A stretch of DNA of 64,000 nucleotides from positions 16,238 through 80,237 of the forward strand of contig CAJTWH010000015.1 of the NCBI GenBank assembly GCA_910579995.1, read 5' to 3'. The translations under genes and the position numbers were made by a program. Positions within the stretch are counted from its first letter, which is position 1, and every line of letters begins with the position of its first letter. Source of the stretch: an uncultured Muribaculaceae bacterium. GTDB lineage: Bacteria; Bacteroidota; Bacteroidia; Bacteroidales; Muribaculaceae. A model generated the notes under the pieces. That model was not told the origin of the DNA, did not search any database, and saw only the letters and a list, made by a program, of their open reading frames with translations. Positions 34,485 through 41,674 of the stretch are shown one piece after another.

Positions 34485-36251
34485 TTAATTCTTTATCTTG
34501 CGTATGAGATTGACGACTCCAGAAGGAAGTGCTTCGCGAATTTTATCGCGGGTTGTCTCTTCGGGTCCTATGATATTGTTTATCATATAGATTGCGTCGC
34601 TTTCATCTTTTGAGTCCGTGAAAACCTCAAACACCATCGACCGGTCAGTTATCTTCGGAGAGATAAACTTGTCGAGCTTATCGAGATATTCCTCCTTGTT
34701 GGTTGCGGAAATATATTCATAGCCCAGATCTTCGGCGAAATGCTTTATCAATTTGTGACTCTTGTTTCCGAAATGTCCTCCTGCTGCAATATATTTATCT
34801 GCTTCCTCGCCAAACATAGCTCCGGGGTGATTATAATTCCTGAACTCTGTTCCCTTTCCGTTATTTACAAACAGTATTCTAAGATTGTTGCCTATATGCT
34901 TGTTGCCAAGAGAATTCATGTCGTAGAAGAACGAAAGGTCTCCGATAACTAAAAAGTGCAATACGTCAGGATTCACTATTGCCCCACCTATGGCAGATGA
35001 CATGCAACCGTCAATACCGAAGCCTCCGGTATTGACGAAGCATTCTCCTTGAATCGACTTTGGCAACTCAAAGATTGTCCATGTGCGTTGTGAGTTCAGA
35101 ATAGCAACGTGCAGTTTGCTGTTCGCTGGAAGACGGTGCGCTGTTTGCTGCGCAAGCCAAGCATTTGAGAACGGCAGGTCTGTCAACTGAGAATGTAGAT
35201 ATTCATATCTTTCCTTGAACTCTGCAACCCTTTGTTCCGCTTCCGTCTTACCATTCCCATTAGCCGGAGCAAGATTAGCGTAGAGATTGAAGAAATCAAC
35301 CTCTTGCATCTCAAACACATTTGTCAATCGGTGCATCGGGTCTCTTAATTCTCCGTCAGGATTTACTCTCCATACCTCTTTAGTCCGTCCTGTACTGTCG
35401 TTGCCATACGAGGGTACTTCGCCTATATGTATAATGAGGGAAGAGTCAAACAAATCCTTCTCATACTTTTGATAATTCAGCAAAGAAGAGTAAACTCTGT
35501 ATTTGCCGGCGTAATTGCTGCCAAGTTCACAGAAAACTACAGCACCGTAGGCCTCACAAAATTTCTCAACCGCCTGTGTTTCTACTCCAGTCCATACTTT
35601 ATGACTTCCAACCCTGATACCTACGCGTCCTTGTGGTATCTGAGGCAATGGTTGTGAAGCCATGGTGAGATCCCACCGTCTGATTACTTTAGCTTGTTCG
35701 AGTTCTTTTACCGAATAGTCGCGAAGATAGTGTGTAGTAAAGTTCAAGTGTACCGGGCCTCCTCCGTGATGGTGCAAAGCAAGGATTGCACGGTTCAGTC
35801 GTATTGTTGCTTCCCATTCATCCTCGCTGCTCTCAACGAATGGTATATGCTGACTTTCTATATATGTGTCGTTAGGCTGAACACTTCGGTCAAGTACTTG
35901 CGGAATAAGGTGACCGATTCTATTTTCATCTTGAGTTGCCGTAACGGCCAATATAGGCAGTTTTCGGTAATAGGCCTCTGTTATAGCCGGAAGATAATTT
36001 CGTGAAGCAGTAGCACCTGTGCATGTCAGGACTATGGACTCACCGGATTCTTCTGCCATTCCAACAGCCATATAAGCCGCAGAACGCTCATCGACGCAAG
36101 AATAGACTTCAAACCACTCGTCGTGCATCACACTCGCCACAAACGTTATATTTGTGGCACCGGGGCTTGCCACTATCTTTTTGATATTATGCTGTTTAAG
36201 AAGCGAAATAAGCAGTCTTACGGCTTTTTCAGCTGAATAAAACATTTCCAT
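34485..36251 (-). CDS. MenD-like thiamine pyrophosphate enzyme in the capsule locus
   Basis: 588 residues. Layout as in MenD and related TPP decarboxylases: a PYR domain with the activating Glu (Glu55 in CVDERSAAYMAVGMAEESG), a central domain, and a C-terminal PP domain with the TPP/magnesium motif GDLSFFYDMNSLGNKHIGNN then LFVNNGKGTEFRNY. Menaquinone genes are not nearby, and its partner is an SDR inside a capsule operon, so a dedicated role in precursor synthesis is more likely than menaquinone. The stop of this gene lies three bases from the SDR start. Its start overlaps the flippase stop. Confidence 0.8.
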   Translation of the reverse strand: MEMFYSAEKAVRLLISLLKQHNIKKIVASPGATNITFVASVMHDEWFEVYSCVDERSAAYMAVGMAEESGESIVLTCTGATASRNYLPAITEAYYRKLPILAVTATQDENRIGHLIPQVLDRSVQPNDTYIESQHIPFVESSEDEWEATIRLNRAILALHHHGGGPVHLNFTTHYLRDYSVKELEQAKVIRRWDLTMASQPLPQIPQGRVGIRVGSHKVWTGVETQAVEKFCEAYGAVVFCELGSNYAGKYRVYSSLLNYQKYEKDLFDSSLIIHIGEVPSYGNDSTGRTKEVWRVNPDGELRDPMHRLTNVFEMQEVDFFNLYANLAPANGNGKTEAEQRVAEFKERYEYLHSQLTDLPFSNAWLAQQTAHRLPANSKLHVAILNSQRTWTIFELPKSIQGECFVNTGGFGIDGCMSSAIGGAIVNPDVLHFLVIGDLSFFYDMNSLGNKHIGNNLRILFVNNGKGTEFRNYNHPGAMFGEEADKYIAAGGHFGNKSHKLIKHFAEDLGYEYISATNKEEYLDKLDKFISPKITDRSMVFEVFTDSKDESDAIYMINNIIGPEETTRDKIREALPSGVVNLIRKIKN

Positions 36252-37795
36252 TAGGCCAAGGTCTTGTTTCTAAAAATTATTTTATTTAAGAGGATTTGCA
36301 GTTTATCTTTAAAAAAGATCTGTTCATTTTTGGTCAGCCCGAACAGATAGATTGTCAGAACAACACTCGCGGCTGAAAGGGGCGCAAGTATAAAAAATCT
36401 AAGAGTTGAGTCCGGCCAAAAATATGCTATCACAAGTGGTGCAATAAATGAGATGACCGAGACTTTCAGGCATGGAACCATCACATCTCTTATAAAACTA
36501 TGCCAATCATAAGTGGTAAGTCTCTGCAACGCTTTGAAGCGGAAGATTACCAGCGTAAAATAGATAAATATGAATATCGGGTAAGAACTCCAAACGGGGG
36601 CTCCAAGTCGGTAAGCAATCCATGTTAAAGGGAAAACCATGAAGCCATAAAGAGACACCTCGACAGTATATCTCTTTACATTTCCATTCGCTTGAATTAT
36701 TCTGAATAAATTCTGGCTTGATGCAATAGACAGGGACTCAAACATCGTAAAGCACAGAAATACATCTGCCATCGGAGGAACGTCGACAAGCCATAACGAA
36801 AGCAATGTCTTTGCTTCAATACAAACCGGAACTATAAAAATATACATTAAGAACCATGTCATTTTTGAGGCACGATTGACAAGGGTATAACAATAATCAT
36901 AGTCGCCTGCGGCATAAGATTTTGTTATCTGAGGCGTGAATGCTGTTGTAAAATTATTGACAAAACCTTGAACGCAACTATTAACAGTTGTGGCCACGCC
37001 CCTGGCTGCATTAAATGCTACTCCAAAAAAAACATTGATAAGCATATTAATGCCCTGGGTGTTTAATATCCATGCCGTGTTTCCGAATAGATTCCAACCG
37101 GAATATGAAGCCATTTCCTTAAGCAACTTAAGGTCTAACTTAAAGCGATAGCGCACCTCTTGAAAATTCCTATGACTGTAAAAGGCATAAAAAAGTGTCA
37201 TTAGGATCTGTGCCACAGCCATTAGTGACACATAAAGTATCAACCTGTCCCTATCATACCACATAATTATGTAGCAGATAAGAAGTTTTACTATAGCGTC
37301 AACAATGCTTGTCCAAGCATAAATCGACATGTGTTCGTGTGCAATGATACTCGAACCGTATGGTGTGGAGATAAGCCCGACAAATGTGGTCAGGACAGAA
37401 CATTGAAGAACCCAATTTGCCGCAAACATTCGCCCTTCAGGGATGTTGGCAAATTCATTCAGGAACCAAACACCTCCAATCTCAAGAAAAACAACCGCAG
37501 CCAAACCCATCAGTATCTGAACGTTAGCTACCGTTGTAAATACGTTACGCATCTTGTCAAGATTGCCTTCACCCAATGCATACGTTATATATCGGCTGCT
37601 GGCGGCAGAAGTAGTGCCGACTATCAGTGAAGAGAAGGCCACGATTCCACCCACTACATTTTGTATACCGTAATTGTCAATACCAAGAGCCTCAAGCATA
37701 ACACGACCCGTATACAATCCCACAATCATCGTAATGAAAGTGCGGATATACAACATCATCGTATTTTTAGCTATTCGCTTATTGCGTTCTTCCAT
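36251..37795 (-). CDS. wzx: Polysaccharide repeat-unit flippase (Wzx-like)
   Basis: 514 residues, 12-14 predicted membrane helices. It resembles the MATE-like oligosaccharide flippases: RIAKNTMMLYIRTFITMIVGLYTGRVMLEALGIDNYG at the start, SRYITYALGEGN, and a central helix with GINMLINVFFGVAFNAARGV. It flips undecaprenyl-linked units to the periplasm for the EpsG-type polymerase. First structural gene of the operon; 52 bases containing a hairpin separate it from the regulator. Confidence 0.9.
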   Translation of the reverse strand: MEERNKRIAKNTMMLYIRTFITMIVGLYTGRVMLEALGIDNYGIQNVVGGIVAFSSLIVGTTSAASSRYITYALGEGNLDKMRNVFTTVANVQILMGLAAVVFLEIGGVWFLNEFANIPEGRMFAANWVLQCSVLTTFVGLISTPYGSSIIAHEHMSIYAWTSIVDAIVKLLICYIIMWYDRDRLILYVSLMAVAQILMTLFYAFYSHRNFQEVRYRFKLDLKLLKEMASYSGWNLFGNTAWILNTQGINMLINVFFGVAFNAARGVATTVNSCVQGFVNNFTTAFTPQITKSYAAGDYDYCYTLVNRASKMTWFLMYIFIVPVCIEAKTLLSLWLVDVPPMADVFLCFTMFESLSIASSQNLFRIIQANGNVKRYTVEVSLYGFMVFPLTWIAYRLGAPVWSSYPIFIFIYFTLVIFRFKALQRLTTYDWHSFIRDVMVPCLKVSVISFIAPLVIAYFWPDSTLRFFILAPLSAASVVLTIYLFGLTKNEQIFFKDKLQILLNKIIFRNKTLA

Positions 37796-37813
37796 GAATC
37801 AACTTTTGATATG

Positions 37814-37848
37814 GAAATTGGCTAAACCGAGGTTTAGGTTTCAATTTC
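37814..37848 (-). promoter_or_regulatory. Two-part hairpin between the regulator and the flippase
   Basis: CTAAACC (37822-37828) and GGTTTAG (37831-37837) are perfect complements. An outer stem GAAATTG (37814-37820) pairs with CAATTTC (37842-37848). The structure begins at the stop codon of the UpxY-like gene and ends about 20 bases before the flippase ATG. It could be a pause, attenuator or processing site where antitermination matters. No strong U-run follows. Confidence 0.45.
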
Positions 37849-39233
37849 TACACTCCCTCCAAGAGGTTTTCTTCTATCTGTAGTTCGAATTTTATGCCGT
37901 AGTCTTCGGAGAGGCGTACGTAGATTATGCGGGTGGGGAATCCGGTGGCGGGTTTGATGTCGTAGATTATGCCTGTGTAGCCGGCCATTATGCCGCCGGT
38001 TATGCGCACTTTGCGGCCGATTCCTACCGGTGCGCCTTTCACGACGTCGATTCTCATGTCGGATGTAAAACTGCCGACGGCTCTTTGGAACATCGCCATC
38101 GCACTCGGCTCGATTATCGAATATTCGCTTTGTGCTCCGCTCCGGCGGTATGTCCATGCCACATTCGCGGTCCGCACTATTTTGTCTATCGCAACGATAT
38201 CGGTATTGCGCGTCCGCAGGAACACTATGTCGCGGATAAAAGGCACCGACTCTTTGACGATTTTCTTGCCTACTCTTTTTGCGACTTCTTTGGTAGGATA
38301 GAAATATTCTATTTTAACAAAGCTATCCGCTAAAGCGTCGCCTACAATCTGCTGCAGTTCTTCAAATGAGGACGACCGCCTCAGCTTAAGCGCATACCAG
38401 CGTTTTTTCACCGGGTAGCACCATTCCGCCACACATCTTTTTAATGCCATCTTTTGGCCGACCGACAAACCGGCGTCATCAAGGAACGACATGTAGCCGT
38501 ATTCTTCAGGCACGATATCGACCGCCGACTTTATCTCGGCCAGGTCAAGCCCTGCCTCCCGAGCCATCGCTATCCACAAGGCCACTATTTTATCAGGCGT
38601 GTAATGTGATGTAAATCTCAACCCTCGCGACGACAGATATAATTCCAGATAGCGGTTGACTTCCTTTACCATCTGGGGCATTCGTTTGCGGCTCTGCCCG
38701 AGGTCAAAGACATATTTGCGCCGATGATGAAAGGCTGCCGTATCTATAATATCCTCAAGTTGCGGCACTACATCTTCATACTCATCTACAACGAGCGATA
38801 TCGCGCCCTCTATATCTGACGAAGCATTGAAGAAAAGATAGAGAAAGAGAGCAAGCTCAGGGCGCTTCCGCGCATCCTCTACAAGAGTATTAAAAATCCG
38901 CTTAAATATCCGGCCCTGCGATTCTATCTCTTTCCTTGCCGGTGTATCCGTATAGCCTCGAAGATTCTTTATTTGCTCAAAAGGCTCTACATCGCCGTCG
39001 TCTCCGGCGCGATACTCCTTATATATACAGCCAAGTTTCTCCACATATCTCTTGCGGCTCGCTTCCGTATTGCCCTTGTCTATCATCGTGACAAGCCATA
39101 GTTTCAGCGATTCATCAATAGTCAAGCCACGCTTATCACGCATGACTTGCATATACGACGCAAGCGATTTATACGTTATCGACGAATCTGACGTTTCTTC
39201 GAGCTTTATTGCAACAAACTCATCAAACGACAT
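37848..39233 (-). CDS. UpxY/NusG-like antiterminator fused to a long helical N-terminal region
   Basis: 461 residues against about 170-190 for ordinary UpxY. Residues 278-385 form a NusG N-terminal-like domain (KKRWYALKLRR, FYPTKEVAKRVGKKIVKESV, RDIVFLRTRNTDIVAID). Residues about 400-428 hold a KOW motif (IGRKVRITGGIMAGYTGIIY). UpxY proteins let RNA polymerase read through early stops in their own capsule operon. Residues 1-270 are helical and, to my eye, resemble a tyrosine-recombinase core-binding and catalytic fold (SLASYMQVMRDKRG, ELALFLYLFFNASSDIEGA, SHYTPDKIVALWIAMAREAG) without the catalytic Arg, HxxR or Tyr in place; this part is uncertain. First gene of the operon. No UpxZ is present. 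Confidence 0.75.
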   Translation of the reverse strand: MSFDEFVAIKLEETSDSSITYKSLASYMQVMRDKRGLTIDESLKLWLVTMIDKGNTEASRKRYVEKLGCIYKEYRAGDDGDVEPFEQIKNLRGYTDTPARKEIESQGRIFKRIFNTLVEDARKRPELALFLYLFFNASSDIEGAISLVVDEYEDVVPQLEDIIDTAAFHHRRKYVFDLGQSRKRMPQMVKEVNRYLELYLSSRGLRFTSHYTPDKIVALWIAMAREAGLDLAEIKSAVDIVPEEYGYMSFLDDAGLSVGQKMALKRCVAEWCYPVKKRWYALKLRRSSSFEELQQIVGDALADSFVKIEYFYPTKEVAKRVGKKIVKESVPFIRDIVFLRTRNTDIVAIDKIVRTANVAWTYRRSGAQSEYSIIEPSAMAMFQRAVGSFTSDMRIDVVKGAPVGIGRKVRITGGIMAGYTGIIYDIKPATGFPTRIIYVRLSEDYGIKFELQIEENLLEGV

Positions 39234-39460
39234 ACAATATACTACTGGCCATCAGTCTGTTATACGGCAGACATCAGCGAACTTGGCACTTCTACCACAA
39301 TATACTCAAATTCCCCCTTCCTTATTGCCCTGAGGCTCGAAAGAGGGTCTGAAATCCAATATGTTGCTGTGGATTCCACTTGCAGAAATGATTTGCAATC
39401 AGCGACAGTCCTATTAATCAAGCCCGACACAGCGGTCTCAGTACTTCGCTTTTGCGACTG
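39234..39460 (-). other. Long leader of the capsule operon
   Basis: About 220 bases lie between the -7 box at 39461-39468 and the ATG at 39233. Such long leaders are where UpxY proteins act in Bacteroides. The leader contains an open frame (39260-39463) whose only start is a TTG inside the promoter, so I did not call a gene. No obvious invertible-repeat pair flanks the promoter. Confidence 0.5.
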
Positions 39461-39492
39461 CAAAGTTACTAATTTATCTTGAATCTCACAAA
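39461..39492 (-). promoter_or_regulatory. Promoter of the capsule operon
   Basis: On the minus strand TTTG (39492-39489) and TAACTTTG (39468-39461) are 20 bases apart, an excellent Bacteroidetes promoter. Divergent from the promoter of the structured RNA at 39578, with about 85 bases between. Confidence 0.8.
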
Positions 39493-39591
39493 TCCATGAC
39501 CGTATTTCATTTTGACATCAACATCCTATCTTGCCAATTTTTCTTAAGGAATATGCTATAACTCAAAATCTTTTTTGTAACTTTGCAGCCG

Positions 39592-39805
39592 ACAGATAAG
39601 TTTCTGTCTCGACATTTTTGACTCTTAAGAAGCGTTATGCTTATCTTGTAATTGGAAACGTAGGAAATTTTCATCAGCACAAGGATAGCATAGTGGTTCT
39701 CACGCGTATAGCGTGGGCAGCTATTGTTACATCTGTGCTAAAGGTTCTCCTACGACCTCCAATTACGACGTGGCATAGTCAGCTCACGTTTTCTTTTTGT
39801 ATCAT
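39592..39805 (+). ncRNA. ssrS: Rod-shaped structured RNA, probable 6S RNA (6S-Flavo-like)
   Basis: The element TAACTTTG at 39578-39585 would start the RNA. Nested helices make one long irregular hairpin: 39636-39640 with 39773-39777, 39648-39655 (GTAATTGG) with 39759-39766, 39659-39665 (CGTAGGA) with 39748-39754, 39676-39681 (AGCACA) with 39734-39739, 39685-39689 with 39720-39724, and the tip 39699-39705 with 39711-39717. Between the third and fourth helices lies an open bubble (10 and 8 bases), the layout of 6S RNA, which mimics open promoter DNA to hold RNA polymerase. A T-rich stretch at 39789-39798 may end it. The family name is my recognition, not a search result; ends are approximate. 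Confidence 0.65.
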
Positions 39806-39839
39806 TTCCGAAGAGCTGCCGGAAACAAAACTTAATGGT

Positions 39840-40484
39840 ATGAAGAAACTTCTTTTACTTTTGTTGTTTGTCATCCAAACCTGTTTTGTATTCGCACAAA
39901 ACTGCTGCGAAAATGACATCACTTTCAAAGAAATCCAATTCCCGCTGACCGAGCAGGACACTGAAACAGTATTTTATTATTTCGACAACGAATGGATTGC
40001 GGGAGCCCGCCCGGATATGGTCGAAACCGACTCAATCTTAAAGATGGAAGTCAAAAACGATGAGTATGAAAACCGCGCGGTCTTCATTACTATCTCGTCG
40101 GAAAACCTCGAAAAATTAAAATCCGATGTAAAAGAAGCCACTAAAAATTTTTTGGCAGACTATGACCCTATTTGTGAATTTCCCGGAGGTAATGGACTGT
40201 TCAAAGAATGGCTGGAGGCTAATATACAAATACCTGACGGATATAAAGGTAACGAAAGAGTCATTGTCAGCTTCTACGTTCAGCCCGACGGCTCTGTCAC
40301 CTACCCAAATATTGTTAGACCAAGCAAAAACGAAGCAGCCAATGCCGAGGCCATCAGGCTTGTAAATGCTCTGCCGAAATTCCGCGTCAAATTCTTTACA
40401 CCAAAGAAACACCGCATAGGGTATACTTTGCCTATAACTTTCAAAGAGCCGGGGGCAATGCTTATAAAAGGCAATCAAGAATAA
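39840..40484 (+). CDS. Secreted protein with a TonB C-terminal-like domain
   Basis: 214 residues from ATG 39840. The open frame continues upstream through the structured RNA, but the signal peptide (MKKLLLLLLFVIQTCFVFAQ) fixes this start. Residues about 120-205 look like a TonB C-terminal domain (FKEWLEANIQIPDGYKG, RVIVSFYVQPDGSVTYPNIV, EAIRLVNALPKFR, and the end GYTLPITFK). There is no membrane anchor or proline-rich spacer, so it is not a classic energy transducer; it is a free periplasmic or outer-membrane-associated relative. Partner unknown. Confidence 0.75.
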   Translation: MKKLLLLLLFVIQTCFVFAQNCCENDITFKEIQFPLTEQDTETVFYYFDNEWIAGARPDMVETDSILKMEVKNDEYENRAVFITISSENLEKLKSDVKEATKNFLADYDPICEFPGGNGLFKEWLEANIQIPDGYKGNERVIVSFYVQPDGSVTYPNIVRPSKNEAANAEAIRLVNALPKFRVKFFTPKKHRIGYTLPITFKEPGAMLIKGNQE

Positions 40485-40512
40485 TCTTTAAATAATACGC
40501 CCCACCTAACGG

Positions 40513-40551
40513 CCAAGCCGCCGATACCTCTGTCGGGTATCGGCGGCTTGG
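40513..40551. terminator. Bidirectional terminator between convergent genes
   Basis: A perfect 16-base stem (40513-40528, CCAAGCCGCCGATACC, with 40536-40551) and a seven-base loop. It separates the plus-strand TonB-like gene from the minus-strand glycosidase gene. Confidence 0.85.
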
Positions 40552-40564
40552 TATATCTTAGAGC

Positions 40565-41536
40565 TTATTCTGCGCTGCTATAGTGCTTGAGAAGATTGTC
40601 GAGCACTGATTTCTTTACGGGGAAAGCGGTGCCGTGGCGTATGCCTTCGGGGAAGCTCACCTCATCATTTATTTCAGTGAACTCATGGCCGCCGTCGGTG
40701 CTGCGCACAGCGCCATAGCGGTGCGAGGTATACATGTCGAAATACACATAGAGTGTGTCGCCTACAAAGAGCGGAGCCGGACCTTCTGCCCAATAGTCGC
40801 CGGTGATGGGAGCCGACACTTCAGTCGGGAAACCTTTGTTGATATCATCTACGCGTGTAATGCGCAGGTTCTTCTCCGGAGGATTGGAATTCTCGTTTTT
40901 TACAACCATAATCAGGTCATTGCCGCCGGGCACTTTCGCAATCGCGGCGTCGATAACACTGAAGTCGGGATTAAACCACAATGTAGCCGGAGTGAATGTC
41001 TCGAAGTCGCGCGTGGTAGTCTCGTAGATACGGTGGTTCCACTGCTTCTCACGCTCGCTTGTAGCCACATACGAGTGACGGCCGGGAATTGTCGTGGCCC
41101 AGAAGATATGGTATGTGCTGTCGGGTGCGTTGTAATAGAGCTCCGGAGCCCAGCAATTGAGCGCTTCGGGTTCGTGAGTCATCACCGGTATGGCTTTTTG
41201 CTCCGACCAGTTTATCAGGTCGGGCGACGAGGCATAGCCGATTATCTGATCATTCCAGCTCGAAGTCCACACCATGTGGAAAGTTCCGTCGGGACCTTGG
41301 CAGATACTCGGGTCGCGCATAAGTTTGTCGTTGCCTACATTCGGTTTGAGCAGCGACTTGTTGTCGTTGATCGCAGTCCATTTAAGGCCGTCGTAAGAAT
41401 ACGCGAGGTGCAGGCCATCGCTTTGCCCTGTAAAGTAAGAGAAGAGATATACATCATCTTCCACCACTTCTTTCTTCTCGGCACAGGCTCCCATGGCAAG
41501 CAGCAGACCTATGGCCGGTAGTAAAAATTTCTTCAT
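40565..41536 (-). CDS. GH43-like glycoside hydrolase, lipoprotein
   Basis: 323 residues. Lipobox ending MGAC (Cys18). Five-bladed propeller features: YLFSYFTGQSDGLHLAYSYDGLKW, the base Asp in LMRDPSICQGPDGTFHMVWT, NCWAPELYYNAPDSTYHIFW, and the acid Glu in DYWAEGPAPLFVGDTLYVYFD. Relatives act on arabinofuranosyl or galactosyl links in plant polysaccharides. It lies downstream of the GH78-like gene on the same strand with an intercistronic repeat between them. Specificity is not provable here. Confidence 0.8.
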   Translation of the reverse strand: MKKFLLPAIGLLLAMGACAEKKEVVEDDVYLFSYFTGQSDGLHLAYSYDGLKWTAINDNKSLLKPNVGNDKLMRDPSICQGPDGTFHMVWTSSWNDQIIGYASSPDLINWSEQKAIPVMTHEPEALNCWAPELYYNAPDSTYHIFWATTIPGRHSYVATSEREKQWNHRIYETTTRDFETFTPATLWFNPDFSVIDAAIAKVPGGNDLIMVVKNENSNPPEKNLRITRVDDINKGFPTEVSAPITGDYWAEGPAPLFVGDTLYVYFDMYTSHRYGAVRSTDGGHEFTEINDEVSFPEGIRHGTAFPVKKSVLDNLLKHYSSAE

Positions 41537-41554
41537 GGTTTTATACTATTTACT

Positions 41555-41672
41555 TAAGTTTTGCAAACGAAACTTGTTTATTCTGAGTTTAATAGATTTA
41601 AAAAGTTTAGATAAATCTGTATACATAAACTTTTTAAACTTCATAAACAGCGTTGAAAACGCTTTAAACTTG
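41555..41672 (-). repeat. Intercistronic hairpin repeat, copy A
   Basis: About 115 bases shared with copies at 56061 and 60333. It begins with a decayed AAGTTTTGCAAACGAAACTT hairpin (41556-41575), followed by GTTTATTCTGAGTTTAA, an AAAAAGTTTA/TAAACTTTTT stem and the hairpin GCGTTGAAAACGC (41650-41662). In the last hairpin the pair that is C-G in the other copies is T-A, so pairing is kept. Lies between GH78-like and GH43-like genes. Confidence 0.85.
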
Positions 41673-41674
41673 AA

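Larger units (their letters stand above)
18127..39492 (-). other. Capsule/exopolysaccharide biosynthesis operon
   Basis: From the promoter at 39492-39461 the minus strand carries a UpxY-like regulator, flippase, TPP enzyme/SDR pair, pyruvyl transferase family proteins, glycosyltransferases, polymerase, decorating enzymes and a PglC/D/E initiation module. Gaps are mostly short or overlapping, and the shared terminator is at 18053-18086. The middle (about 20.6-36 kb) is visibly AT-rich while both ends are closer to the flanking GC level. No Wza, Wzc or UpxZ homologue is visible inside it, so export parts must be elsewhere. Confidence 0.85.

Noticed and set aside
39260..39463. 67-residue frame in the capsule leader
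   Set aside because: Its only start is a TTG inside the promoter box. The residues look protein-like near the end, but I found no family or ribosome-binding evidence.
39618..39839. N-terminal extension of the TonB-like protein upstream of ATG 39840
   Set aside because: It starts with TTG, translates a highly structured RNA region, and would put the clear signal peptide in the middle of the protein.
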